NCBI GenBank assembly: GCA_038326725.1
Contig: JBBQKI010000005.1
Span: forward strand, 19,706-83,705
DNA: 64,000 nucleotides
DNA from: JBBQKI01 sp038326725
GTDB lineage: Bacteria > Bacteroidota > Bacteroidia > Flavobacteriales > Flavobacteriaceae
Reading direction: 5' to 3'
Shown here: piece after piece, positions 52,013 to 61,177 of the stretch
Layout: each line of letters begins with the position of its first letter
Position numbering within the stretch: the first letter of the stretch is position 1
The notes under the pieces: model-generated
Database searches by the model: none
What the model was told of the DNA's origin: nothing
Seen by the model: the letters and a program-made list of their open reading frames with translations, nothing else
Made by a program: the position numbers and the translations under genes

Positions 52013-54604
52013 TTGATCCGAAACTTCACAAAAATATCAATAATTTCAACAGTACTGGTTTTATTTATTTCCTGCAACGCCGTTAAGCGTGTTGATGAAA
52101 ATGAATTCCTGCTTACCGAAAACACTATAATAGTGGACGGTGAAGAAATAAATGATACGCGGGTTTACAGCCAGCTTGCCCAAAAACCAAACTTAAAAAT
52201 TCCCGTTCTTGGGGTTCCATTCGGACTTCATATTTACAATCTCGCCGATCCGCATCCCGATTCCACGTTCAACGAATGGCTTTATAGAAAACCCAATCGG
52301 GAGCGGAACCTTACTAGAGTTTTATCAAAAAAGCAGGTGGATGAAATTGGCAATAGTTACGTGGGTTTAAATGAATGGATAATGGAATCCGGCGATGCCC
52401 CGGTGGTTATCGAAGAGAAAAAAACCGAAAATTCCGTGGATCGTTTAAAACGCTGGTATGCCAGTTATGGATATTTTAATACGAAAGCCAAGAGTGCAAT
52501 CCAAATAGACAGCAGTAAAGAAAAAAGGGCTTCCATTAAATATACCGTGGAAAGGCACGACCCTTATTTTGTGGATTCCATTTCAGAGAGAATAAGCTCG
52601 CCGGTTGTGGATTCATTGTTCCAACTTACAAAAGGTAGCTCGTTCATACAAACCGGGAAGCAATACACGGCCAATGATTTTGTAAATGAGCGCGACAGGT
52701 TGACCATTCAGTTTCGTAATTCAGGGCTCTATCATTTTGAACAGGAATATATAACCTTTGAAGGCGATACGGTAAATACTGACCACAAGGCCAATATGAC
52801 CTATATTATCCCCGACAGGGAAATAACCATTGGGGATACCACTTTTACCGAACCATTTAGGGTACACACCATAAAGGAAGTGCGTATAGTCACCGATTTT
52901 TCATTTGAGAACAGGAACAAGCAATTTCAGGATTCCGCGGTTTACAAAGGCTATAAACTATTCAGTTACGGTAAAATGCGATTTAGGCCCAAGGCCATTG
53001 CCGATGCCATTGCCATAGTACCCAATACCATTTATAAAGATGTGGACCGTAGGCTTACCTACAATCATATCAGTGATCTTCGAATATTTAATTATCCAAA
53101 TATTACTTACAACAATGATCCCGCCGATACTACAGGCACTGTTTTGATAACTACAGTGCTTTTAACCCCCCGTAAAAAATTTACTTTGGGTGCGGATTTT
53201 GACGTTTATACTTCTACAATTCAACAATTTGGGATCGGGTTTAGTGGCAATGTTATTTTTCGGAACATATTCCGGGGGGCGGAGATTTTGGAAGTATCGG
53301 GCCGGGGAAGTCTGGGATCTTCAAAAGATGCAGCGGACAGTGAAAGCAGTTTTTTTAATATATCGGAAGTTGGGGGCGATGTGAAACTCATTTTTCCAAG
53401 GATACTTTTCCCATTGAACACCGAAAGGCTGATCCCAAAATATATGTCGCCCACCACAAGTATTGGGCTTGGTGCCAGCGTCCAAAATAATATTGGTCTA
53501 GACAGGCAAACGGTAAATGCCACATTCAGCTACGGGTGGAAACCTTCTAAAATATTGACTTACCAATTAGATCTTTTCAATGTTCAGTACGTTCGAAACC
53601 TGAACACGGATAATTATTTCAATGTTTACCGCAATTCTTTTGACCAGTTGAATGATATTGCCCAACAGACTGAAGCTGCAAATCCCGGAAGCATAAATCC
53701 GGATTATTATACTTTTTTCGATAATGAACTTCAACTCATCGTGCCAGATGGAGCCAATAATTTTATTGATGAGGTTCAAGCCGGAACGATTTCACCGTTT
53801 GCAGAAGAAGACAATCCTGTTACTCTAGTAAACAATATTGAAGAAAGAAGAGAAAGGCTTACGGAGGACAATTTGATTTTTGCAACTAACATTACCCGCA
53901 CCCGCGATACGCGCGAAAATATACAGGATAACAATTTTTCAAGGCTTCGTTGGAAACTGGAAGCAGCGGGCAATTTACTTTCGGCCATTTCTGGCCTTTC
54001 TGGTTTGGAAAAAAACAGCGATGGCAACTATTCCACTTTAGGTGTGGTTTATTCGCAATATGCAAAAGTAGAGGCCGAATACATTAAACATTTGGAAGTA
54101 AATCAAAACAATGTGCTAGCGTTCCGTGCTTTTGGCGGTATCGCAGTTCCTTACGGCAACAGCAATAGCATTCCTTTCACCCGAAGTTATTTTGCAGGTG
54201 GTGCAAATGATAATAGGGGTTGGCGCGCGTATGATCTTGGACCCGGAAGCAGTGGTAGTAGGAATGAATTTAATGATGCCAATTTAAAAATAGCATTGAA
54301 TGCCGAATATCGGTTTACAATTTTAGGGGCTTTTAAAGGTGCATTTTTTGTTGATGCCGGGAACATTTGGAATGTTTTTGATAATATTAAAGATGAGCCT
54401 TCAAAGTTCAGCGGTATTGAGGATATTCAGGAACTTGGGGTAGCTTCCGGTTTTGGACTTCGGTACGATTTTGGTTTTTTTGTGTTCCGACTCGATGTTG
54501 GCTTCAAAACTTATAATCCCGCCCTCGCAAGTGGACAACGCTGGTTTAAAGAATACAATTTCAACAATGCAGTGTACAACATCGGGATAAACTATCCTTT
54601 TTAA
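52013..54604 (+). CDS. tamL: TamL-type BamA/TamA-family outer-membrane lipoprotein
   Basis: About 863 residues from a TTG at 52013, which gives the lipoprotein signal [M]IRNFTKISIISTVLVLFISC; no ATG exists in the region and earlier TTG codons lie inside the promoter. POTRA-like domains occupy the first half (GEEINDTRVYSQLAQKPN, AIVPNTIYKDVDRRLTYNHISDLRIFNYPNI). A 16-strand-type barrel follows, with RSYFAGGANDNRGWRAYDLGPGSSG, the conserved latch motif (GANDNRGW) of TamL, and a terminal strand ending NIGINYPF. Lipidation of the barrel protein distinguishes TamL of Bacteroidetes from TamA. It pairs with TamB, not present here, in envelope assembly. Confidence 0.87.
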   Translation: MIRNFTKISIISTVLVLFISCNAVKRVDENEFLLTENTIIVDGEEINDTRVYSQLAQKPNLKIPVLGVPFGLHIYNLADPHPDSTFNEWLYRKPNRERNLTRVLSKKQVDEIGNSYVGLNEWIMESGDAPVVIEEKKTENSVDRLKRWYASYGYFNTKAKSAIQIDSSKEKRASIKYTVERHDPYFVDSISERISSPVVDSLFQLTKGSSFIQTGKQYTANDFVNERDRLTIQFRNSGLYHFEQEYITFEGDTVNTDHKANMTYIIPDREITIGDTTFTEPFRVHTIKEVRIVTDFSFENRNKQFQDSAVYKGYKLFSYGKMRFRPKAIADAIAIVPNTIYKDVDRRLTYNHISDLRIFNYPNITYNNDPADTTGTVLITTVLLTPRKKFTLGADFDVYTSTIQQFGIGFSGNVIFRNIFRGAEILEVSGRGSLGSSKDAADSESSFFNISEVGGDVKLIFPRILFPLNTERLIPKYMSPTTSIGLGASVQNNIGLDRQTVNATFSYGWKPSKILTYQLDLFNVQYVRNLNTDNYFNVYRNSFDQLNDIAQQTEAANPGSINPDYYTFFDNELQLIVPDGANNFIDEVQAGTISPFAEEDNPVTLVNNIEERRERLTEDNLIFATNITRTRDTRENIQDNNFSRLRWKLEAAGNLLSAISGLSGLEKNSDGNYSTLGVVYSQYAKVEAEYIKHLEVNQNNVLAFRAFGGIAVPYGNSNSIPFTRSYFAGGANDNRGWRAYDLGPGSSGSRNEFNDANLKIALNAEYRFTILGAFKGAFFVDAGNIWNVFDNIKDEPSKFSGIEDIQELGVASGFGLRYDFGFFVFRLDVGFKTYNPALASGQRWFKEYNFNNAVYNIGINYPF

Positions 54605-54618
54605 CCATTAAAAAATGT

Positions 54619-54626
54619 TATTTTTG
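54619..54626 (+). promoter_or_regulatory. -7 box of the fbaA gene
   Basis: TATTTTTG matches TAnnTTTG and ends 18 bases before the preferred ATG at 54645. It lies just after the tamL stop, so fbaA has its own promoter. No -33 TTG is evident. Confidence 0.5.
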
Positions 54627-54644
54627 TAATTAAAGAAATTGGTT

Positions 54645-55718
54645 ATGGCACATAACATTCTGCCCGGTGTTGCAACCGGAAATGACGTTCAAAAAATCCA
54701 CAAATTTGCAAAGGAAAAAGGTTTTGCGATGCCCGCCGTAAATGTGGTGGGGTCCAATACTGTTAATACTGTCCTTGAAACAGCAGCAGCTTTAAATTCG
54801 CCGGTGATTATCCAATTTTCAAATGGCGGGGCGCATTTCAACGCAGGCAAAGGACTTTCAAATGAAAACGAAAAGGCAGCAATAGCAGGTGGGATAGCCG
54901 GAGCAAAACATATTCACGAACTCGCTAAAGCTTATGGTGCCACCGTTATCCTTCACACGGATCATTGCGCACATAAATTGTTGCCCTGGATAGATGGCTT
55001 GCTTGATGCCGGGGAAGTTTTTTTCAAACAAACAGGAAAGCCGCTTTACAGCTCGCACATGCTGGACCTTTCCGAAGAACCCATCAAAGAAAATGTTGAA
55101 ACTTGCAAACGCTATTTGGAACGCATGAGCAAGCTTGGGATGACTCTGGAAATTGAACTTGGAATAACCGGCGGCGAGGAAGATGGCGTGGACAATAGTA
55201 ATGTGGATTCTTCTCGACTTTATACCCAACCCGACGAAGTGGCTTATGCTTACGAAGAATTGAAAAACGTAAGCGATCAATTTACCATTGCTGCAGCCTT
55301 TGGCAATGTTCACGGGGTTTACAAACCGGGGAATGTAAAACTGCAGCCCGTGATTTTGAAGAATTCCCAAGATTATGTTCAAAAAAAATTTAATACCGGC
55401 CCAAACCCAATCGATTTTGTTTTTCACGGCGGAAGCGGTTCTTCCTTGGAAGAAATACGTGAAGCCATTGGCTATGGCGTGGTTAAGATGAACATCGATA
55501 CCGATCTTCAATTCGCCTTTACCGAAGGGATTCGAGATTATATGGTGAATAATCATAATTACCTAAAAACCCAAATTGGGAATCCGGACGGGGCAGACAT
55601 CCCCAATAAAAAACATTACGATCCAAGAAAATGGCTTCGTGAAGGGGAGGTTACATTCAAAAAAAGATTGGAACAGGCCTTTAAAGATTTAAATAACATA
55701 AACACTTTAAACAGCTAA
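54645..55718 (+). CDS. fbaA: Class II fructose-bisphosphate aldolase
   Basis: About 357 residues from the ATG at 54645 (MAHNILPGVATGNDVQKI). A class IIA metal-dependent aldolase of glycolysis and gluconeogenesis. The zinc ligands and catalytic region include VILHTDHCAHKLLPWIDGLL, LEIELGITGGEEDG, AFGNVHGVYKPG and FVFHGGSGSSLEEI, followed by GVVKMNIDTDLQFAFTEGIRDY. Length agrees with FbaA. accD follows 25 bases downstream. Confidence 0.96.
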   Translation: MAHNILPGVATGNDVQKIHKFAKEKGFAMPAVNVVGSNTVNTVLETAAALNSPVIIQFSNGGAHFNAGKGLSNENEKAAIAGGIAGAKHIHELAKAYGATVILHTDHCAHKLLPWIDGLLDAGEVFFKQTGKPLYSSHMLDLSEEPIKENVETCKRYLERMSKLGMTLEIELGITGGEEDGVDNSNVDSSRLYTQPDEVAYAYEELKNVSDQFTIAAAFGNVHGVYKPGNVKLQPVILKNSQDYVQKKFNTGPNPIDFVFHGGSGSSLEEIREAIGYGVVKMNIDTDLQFAFTEGIRDYMVNNHNYLKTQIGNPDGADIPNKKHYDPRKWLREGEVTFKKRLEQAFKDLNNINTLNS

Positions 55719-55743
55719 ACCACAAACAATAAACAACTAACAA

Positions 55744-56610
55744 ATGCCTTGGTTTAAAAGAACAAAAAAAGGGATTTCCACCCCCACCGAAGAAAAAAAG
55801 GATGTACCGAAAGGATTATGGTACAAATCGCCAACGGGAAAAATAGTTGATTCCGAACAATTGGAAAAAAACTATTACGTAAGCCCCGAAGATGATTACC
55901 ACGTCCGTATTGGCAGCAAGGAATATTTTGAGATTCTTTTCGATAAAAACACCTTCAAAGAACTTGATAAGAATCTTACCTCAAAGGATTCCCTAAATTT
56001 TGAGGATAAGAAAAAATATGTGGATCGCCTGAAAGATGCCCAAGATAAAACCGGTCTCAAAGACGCAGTGCGAACAGCAATAGGGAAATCTATGGGGAAA
56101 GACATTATAGTAGCCTGTATGGATTTTAGTTTTATCGGTGGCTCGATGGGTAGCGTAGTTGGCGAAAAAATTGCCCGTGCAGCAGATATGGCCCTTAAAA
56201 AGAGAATCCCTTTTTTAATAATTTCCAAAAGCGGCGGTGCCCGAATGATGGAAGCTGCCCTGTCCTTGATGCAGCTTGCCAAGACAAGCGCAAAACTTGC
56301 GCAACTTAGCGATGCGGGCGTGCCCTATATTTCCCTATGCACAGATCCAACCACGGGCGGAACAACTGCATCTTTTGCCATGCTGGGCGATATCAACATC
56401 AGCGAACCCGGCGCATTGATTGGTTTTGCAGGTCCCCGTGTTGTGCGCGACACTACTGGGAAAGAATTGCCCGAAGGTTTTCAAACTGCTGAATTTGTTT
56501 TGGAACATGGCTTTTTGGACTTTATCAGTCATAGAAAAGATATTAAAACCAAAATCAACCTTTATTTGGATTTGATTTTAAATAGGCCTTTGCGTGGAAA
56601 GGTTGCTTAA
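55744..56610 (+). CDS. accD: Acetyl-CoA carboxylase carboxyltransferase beta subunit, no zinc ribbon
   Basis: A 288-residue AccD, which with AccA transfers carboxyl from biotin to acetyl-CoA in fatty-acid synthesis. The catalytic crotonase-like core is clear: VACMDFSFIGGSMGSVVGEKIARA, PFLIISKSGGARMMEAALSLMQ, YISLCTDPTTGGTTASFAMLGDI, GALIGFAGPRVV. The N-terminal zinc ribbon, normally four cysteines in the pattern CxxC...CxxC, has none here: the equivalent region (about 26-55) reads LWYKSPTGKIV and YYVSPEDDYHVRIG. This appears typical of flavobacteria but departs from E. coli. The length and motif order are otherwise normal. Confidence 0.95.
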   Translation: MPWFKRTKKGISTPTEEKKDVPKGLWYKSPTGKIVDSEQLEKNYYVSPEDDYHVRIGSKEYFEILFDKNTFKELDKNLTSKDSLNFEDKKKYVDRLKDAQDKTGLKDAVRTAIGKSMGKDIIVACMDFSFIGGSMGSVVGEKIARAADMALKKRIPFLIISKSGGARMMEAALSLMQLAKTSAKLAQLSDAGVPYISLCTDPTTGGTTASFAMLGDINISEPGALIGFAGPRVVRDTTGKELPEGFQTAEFVLEHGFLDFISHRKDIKTKINLYLDLILNRPLRGKVA

Positions 56611-56650
56611 TAAATGGTCTAAAATTTTAAAATTTAAATAAGTATAAAAA

Positions 56651-56678
56651 AATGCCCCTCTTTTAAGGGGCATTTTTT
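56651..56678. terminator. Bidirectional terminator between accD and a lipoprotein gene
   Basis: AATGCCCCT (56651-56659) and AGGGGCATT (56666-56674) form a perfect nine-base-pair stem with a six-base loop, followed by T's and preceded by A's. It serves the convergent accD and 57-kb gene. Confidence 0.88.
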
Positions 56679-56695
56679 ACTTTTTAAACATTCGG

Positions 56696-57526
56696 TTATT
56701 GCATGATAATGGTATACTCTTGCCCATTCACGATCAAAATGGCCGTATTGTCGCATTCCCCTTCACCAAAATCAATGATGCCCGTATTGCCTTCCTGGGT
56801 AATTTCCAAACGACCTGCCACCAAAAAGGGGCAGGAAAGTTCCAATACCAAAGTTTCGGTAACCTCTCCGGTACGCTCATAACCGTTGGTGAATATAGTT
56901 TCCCAATTCCCAGTAATGTGGTACACATTATCCATCCATGTGCCACCACCAACGCCTTCTACCCATTCGGATATCCGAAGGCCGGTGCGGGTTGCCGTAA
57001 CGGAAGTGTTTGGAAAACTAACAGTTATGCTTTCGTTTACTGTAGATTGCGGATTGCCATTATCGTTCGCTATTTCTCGGAAAATCTGGCCTCCACCGCT
57101 TACACCGTTCAGGTTGTAAAAGTAATCTTCAAATGAATAATCGATGGTACGCGTGCCGCCAATAACTGGACCGTATTCCAACCGGATGATCCCGGAAACC
57201 ACGCTACCGTTGTTCAACTGGCACGATTGGCCGAAGTCGAGGATGATGGTACCGCTATCGCCATTTATAATAATAGTAATAATGGTACATTCCGGAAACA
57301 GAGAAAATTGATTAACACGGGCTGGATCGCCGTTTTCATCGAAGACATTTTCCATAATATTGAAAGTTCCCTCAACAATATTATCGGTTTGCGCTGCCCT
57401 TGAAGTATCTTCTTCAGAATATTCAAACTCATTTGGGTCTGGAGCATCGTCCTTTTCACAACTTGCAAAAAAGAAAGTGGTCAATAGTAATAAAGAGAAA
57501 ATTTTAAATTTAAAAATAGGCTTCAT
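56696..57526 (-). CDS. Uncharacterised lipoprotein
   Basis: A 276-residue protein. MKPIFKFKIFSLLLLTTFFFASC ends in a lipobox cysteine (residue 23) followed by an acidic linker (EKDDAPDPNEFEYSEEDTSR). The rest is strand-rich, with two comparable halves: GTIILDFGQSCQLNNGSVVSGIIRLEY and GNTGIIDFGEGECDNTAILIVNGQEYTI share the I-I-x-D-F-G-x-x-C pattern, suggesting an internal repeat. No family is recognised. It is transcribed alone. Confidence 0.75.
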   Translation of the reverse strand: MKPIFKFKIFSLLLLTTFFFASCEKDDAPDPNEFEYSEEDTSRAAQTDNIVEGTFNIMENVFDENGDPARVNQFSLFPECTIITIIINGDSGTIILDFGQSCQLNNGSVVSGIIRLEYGPVIGGTRTIDYSFEDYFYNLNGVSGGGQIFREIANDNGNPQSTVNESITVSFPNTSVTATRTGLRISEWVEGVGGGTWMDNVYHITGNWETIFTNGYERTGEVTETLVLELSCPFLVAGRLEITQEGNTGIIDFGEGECDNTAILIVNGQEYTIIMQ

Positions 57527-57641
57527 AAGTTTTTTAAAATTAAGGGGTTAATTAGAAAGAATAACGTTAAAAATTTAATTAACATATTTCAGCTATTAAA
57601 ATAATTTTTATCGGGGTAAGCATTTTTAAAATTGAAAAGAG

Positions 57642-57649
57642 TACTTTTG
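57642..57649 (+). promoter_or_regulatory. -7 box of the rpsO-pnp region
   Basis: TACTTTTG matches TAnnTTTG, 57 bases before the rpsO ATG at 57707, leaving a leader of about 50 bases in which S15 autoregulation could act. No specific S15 leader structure was recognised. Confidence 0.45.
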
Positions 57650-57706
57650 CCGCTGGTTTATCAAAGAGGTATTCCTGTACATAAAAATCATTTTAATAAT
57701 ATTGGC

Positions 57707-57976
57707 ATGTATTTAACCCACGAAGTAAAAGAAGGCATTTTCGAAAAGCACGGCAAATCCAAAACGGATACCGGTTCTGCTGAAGGCCAAATTGCGCTGT
57801 TTACCCACCGCATCGAACATTTAACAAAACACCTTAAAGCAAACCACAAAGACTATAACACAGAGCGGTCTTTGGTTATGCTGGTAGGGAAAAGACGGGC
57901 ACTATTGGATTATCTAATGAAAAAAGATGTTTTAAGGTACCGTGCCATTGTTAAAGAATTAGGATTACGTAAATAA
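57707..57976 (+). CDS. rpsO: 30S ribosomal protein S15
   Basis: An 89-residue protein from the ATG at 57707 (MYLTHEVKEGIFEKHGKS), the universal length; the longer in-frame extension upstream contains the promoter and is not coding. Signature: DTGSAEGQIALFTHRIEHLTKHLKANHKDYNTERSLVMLVGKRRALLDYL. It binds 16S rRNA at the platform. The arrangement rpsO then pnp is widely conserved. Confidence 0.97.
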   Translation: MYLTHEVKEGIFEKHGKSKTDTGSAEGQIALFTHRIEHLTKHLKANHKDYNTERSLVMLVGKRRALLDYLMKKDVLRYRAIVKELGLRK

Positions 57977-57980
57977 AAGA

Positions 57981-58007
57981 AAAAGGGGCCGCAACACCCC
58001 TTTTTTT
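57981..58007 (+). terminator. Terminator after rpsO
   Basis: AAAAGGGG and CCCCTTTT form an eight-base-pair stem around CCGCAACA, followed by more T's. It separates rpsO from pnp, so pnp may have an extra promoter or depend on read-through. Confidence 0.82.
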
Positions 58008-58183
58008 ATTTTTTTATAAAGCATTTCAAAAGCAAGTCTTTTGAAGAAAACAGAAAAGCTTCCCAAGGTTTTTCATTGGTCAAAATAACTACACACAACA
58101 ACACAACCGCGTTCGGCCAGAATGACCGCACGATGACCATTGTATAACCGTCCCTCCATTGGTGGGGCAAAATCTTATTTATT

Positions 58184-60418
58184 ATGATTCCAAAAGTTTT
58201 TAGAGAGGTCATTGACCTTGGCGACGGTAGGGAGATTTCCATCGAAACCGGCAAATTGGCAAAACAGGCTCACGGGTCAGTTGTGGTACAATCCGGAAAG
58301 TGTATGCTTTTATGCACCGTGGTTTCCAATTATGAACAAAGCCCCGTGGATTTTCTGCCATTAACGGTAGATTACCGCGAAAAATTTGCAGCTTCCGGGC
58401 GTTATCCCGGAGGATTTTTTAAGCGTGAAGCTAGGCCAAGTGATGGCGAAGTTTTGACGATGCGTTTGGTGGATCGTGTACTACGCCCATTGTTCCCAAA
58501 AGATTATCATGCCGAAACCCAAGTGATGATCCAATTAATGTCTCATGACGAAGACGTTATGCCCGATGCCATGGCAGGATTGGCGGCTTCCGCGGCCATT
58601 CAGCTTTCAGATTTTCCATTTGAATGCCCTATTTCTGAATGTAGGGTGGGACGTATTGATGGTAAATTCATCATTAACCCTACACGGGCGCAACTTCTTG
58701 AAAGCGATATCGATATGGTGATTGGCGCTTCCGCCGATTCCGTAATGATGGTTGAAGGCGAAATGAAGGAAATCAGCGAAGAAGAAATGGTTGATGCAAT
58801 AAAATTTGCGCATGACCATATCAAAATTCAATGTGCCGCACAAGTTAGGCTTGCCGAAGCAGTTGGCAAAAAAGAAATCCGTACATACGACACCGAAGCC
58901 GAAGATGAATCTTTGGAATCAAAAATCCGGGAGATGGTTTACGACCGTGTTTATGAGGTTGCAAGAAAAGGGTCGTTGAAACACGAGCGTGGTTCTGCAT
59001 TTGCAATTATTAAAGATGAAGTGAAAGCAACTTTCAGCGAAGAAGAGCAGAAAGAACAAAGTTTGCTTATTTCAAAATATATTTCCAAGGCTGAAAAAGC
59101 CGCCGTTCGCGACCTTACCTTAAACGAAGGTTTACGTTTGGACGGAAGAAAAACTACCGACATTCGTGACATTTGGTGCGAGGTTGATTATTTACCCTCC
59201 ACCCACGGTTCCGCAATATTTACACGTGGCGAAACACAAGCGTTGGCCACGGTTACCTTGGGTACTTCCAGGGAAGCAAACCAAATAGACATGCCATCAT
59301 TTGAAGGCGAGGAAACATTTTACCTTCACTACAACTTCCCTCCATTTTCAACAGGAGAGGCAAGGCCAATCCGCGGTACATCCCGAAGGGAAGTGGGTCA
59401 CGGGAACTTGGCACAACGTGCGCTTAAAGGAATGATTCCAGCCGATTGTCCTTACACGGTACGTGTTGTTTCGGAAGTTTTGGAATCTAACGGTTCTTCT
59501 TCCATGGCCACGGTATGTTCTGGAACAATGGCACTTATGGATGCAGGCGTACAACTGAAAAAACCCGTTTCCGGGATTGCAATGGGCTTGATTTCCGACA
59601 GCAAAACAGGAAAATATGCCGTGTTGAGTGATATCTTGGGCGACGAAGACCATTTGGGCGATATGGATTTTAAAGTTACCGGAACCGCAGATGGAATTAC
59701 CGCTTGCCAAATGGATATTAAAGTAAAAGGCCTATCGTACGAAATTTTGGTAAACGCCTTGAAACAAGCTTCTGCAGGAAGGTTGCACATCCTCGATAAA
59801 CTTATCGAAACCATTGCAAAACCAAATGCCGACGTGAAACCTCACGCTCCAAAAATGGTAACAGTTACCATCCCGAACGAATTTATTGGTGCCTTGATTG
59901 GGCCGGGCGGAAAAGTGATACAAGAACTTCAAAAAACCACTAAGACCACTATCGTGATCAACGAAGACCCCATTACCGAAGAAGGTATTGTTGAAATCCT
60001 TGGTACAAACCAAGAAGGGATTGATAAGGTTTTGGCGAAAATCGATTCGCTTACGTTTAAACCGGAAATTGGCGGTTCATACCAAGTGAAAGTAATTAAA
60101 ATGCTTGATTTTGGTGCCGTGGTTGAATATACCGATGCACCCGGAAACGAAACCTTGTTGCACGTTTCGGAACTTGCTTGGGAGCGTACCGAAAATGTTA
60201 CCGACGTGGTTAACATGGGCGACGTGTTCGATGTGAAATACATTGGTATCGACCCCAAAACCCGTAAACAAAAGGTATCACGTAAAGCGTTGTTGCCCAA
60301 ACCGGAAGGTTTTGTGGAACGTCCACCCCGCGAAAGGAACGACCGGGACCGTAACGACCGTGGACGCGACAATCGTGGCCGTGATAGCCGCGACAGGGAC
60401 AGACCCCGTAGGGATTAA
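58184..60418 (+). CDS. pnp: Polyribonucleotide nucleotidyltransferase
   Basis: A 744-residue PNPase, a 3'-to-5' phosphorolytic exoribonuclease. Two RNase PH-like domains: the first with SGRYPGGFFKREARPSDGEVLTMRLVDRVLRPLFP, the second with LPSTHGSAIFTRGETQALATVTLG, FPPFSTGEARPIRGTSRREVGHGNLAQRAL and DILGDEDHLGDMDFKVTGTADGITACQMDIK. A KH domain (IPNEFIGALIGPGGKVIQELQK) and an S1 domain (GGSYQVKVIKMLDFGAVVEYTDAP) follow, and then a charged R/D-rich tail (RNDRDRNDRGRDNRGRD). It works in mRNA turnover. Confidence 0.97.
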   Translation: MIPKVFREVIDLGDGREISIETGKLAKQAHGSVVVQSGKCMLLCTVVSNYEQSPVDFLPLTVDYREKFAASGRYPGGFFKREARPSDGEVLTMRLVDRVLRPLFPKDYHAETQVMIQLMSHDEDVMPDAMAGLAASAAIQLSDFPFECPISECRVGRIDGKFIINPTRAQLLESDIDMVIGASADSVMMVEGEMKEISEEEMVDAIKFAHDHIKIQCAAQVRLAEAVGKKEIRTYDTEAEDESLESKIREMVYDRVYEVARKGSLKHERGSAFAIIKDEVKATFSEEEQKEQSLLISKYISKAEKAAVRDLTLNEGLRLDGRKTTDIRDIWCEVDYLPSTHGSAIFTRGETQALATVTLGTSREANQIDMPSFEGEETFYLHYNFPPFSTGEARPIRGTSRREVGHGNLAQRALKGMIPADCPYTVRVVSEVLESNGSSSMATVCSGTMALMDAGVQLKKPVSGIAMGLISDSKTGKYAVLSDILGDEDHLGDMDFKVTGTADGITACQMDIKVKGLSYEILVNALKQASAGRLHILDKLIETIAKPNADVKPHAPKMVTVTIPNEFIGALIGPGGKVIQELQKTTKTTIVINEDPITEEGIVEILGTNQEGIDKVLAKIDSLTFKPEIGGSYQVKVIKMLDFGAVVEYTDAPGNETLLHVSELAWERTENVTDVVNMGDVFDVKYIGIDPKTRKQKVSRKALLPKPEGFVERPPRERNDRDRNDRGRDNRGRDSRDRDRPRRD

Positions 60419-60475
60419 TAAGTTCCCACGAAAGTGAGGATCTATTCAAAGTAAATTCTTAGAAACTTTAAAAAA

Positions 60476-60502
60476 ACGCCCTCAGAAATGGGGGCGTTTT
60501 TA
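60476..60502 (+). terminator. Terminator after pnp
   Basis: ACGCCCTC and GGGGGCGT pair over eight positions (one G-T) around AGAAAT, with four T's following. It begins 58 bases past the pnp stop. Confidence 0.87.
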
Positions 60503-60513
60503 TTATAAGGCTT

Positions 60514-61052
60514 TTACAATTTAGGAGCGCGGGTCCATTGCAGGACAATGCCCATTTCAAAAATTGTTTCCACCGAATTTATATTCGTTTGAAAGTGAAG
60601 GCCAATCGAAAAAATACGGGGTAAATTAAATCGCAACTTTAACCCAACAGGAAATCCAATCGTATTTCTAATGATCCTTTCCCTTTTTTCTTCAATAGAA
60701 TACATGAATATTCCCGCACCTCCGAATCCATGGATAAAGATTTTTTCACTTAAACCAAATTCCCTTCCGTAAAGAAGCGAAGATTTATAATAACTATCGT
60801 TGGGAATAAAGATTTCGGTTTCGCCCCCAAAACCGCCTGCCAATGAAAAAATATTCTTTCCATAATTAAAACTCACATCCGCCCCAATAGCTAAACCCGT
60901 ATTTCCATTTCCGGCATATAAGCCAGTTGGGCTGAGGGAAACAGAATGAAAAGAAAGCCTATGAGAACTGTATCTTCTTGCGCCAGGGAACTAAATGCAG
61001 TCAGCAAAATTAACAACCCATAAAATTTTGATTTAAAATATATTGATTTCAT
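60514..61052 (-). pseudogene. Outer-membrane barrel-like gene with a frameshift
   Basis: A signal peptide begins at the ATG at 61052 (MKSIYFKSKFYGLLILLTAFSSLAQED) but that frame stops at 60891. A second frame joins near 60965, where SSHRLSFHSVSLSPTGLYAGNGNTGLAIGADVSFNYGKN continues to 60514, ending in barrel-like strands (SIGLHFQTNINSVETIFEMGIVLQWTRAPKL). One inserted base (or two deleted) near 60970 restores a single exported protein of about 179 residues. Whether the shift is biological or a sequencing error is open. No family name is assigned. Confidence 0.65.
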
Positions 61053-61177
61053 AAGGTTTCTTTTTTGGGTCAAATGGCATTCCAAGATACAATAATTTAT
61101 TTTTTAGGTTTTTTATGATGCAGCGCAACCTTTTAAAAAATCACAGACTATAAGGGTAACAACCCAATATAACTGTT

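Noticed and set aside
54858..55556. A 232-codon open frame on the minus strand opposite fbaA
   Set aside because: It lies wholly inside a conserved aldolase gene, shows no family motif, and reflects codon bias of the real gene. Similar long frames opposite the ABC permease (41697-42299), pnp and lpxB-region genes were rejected for the same reason.
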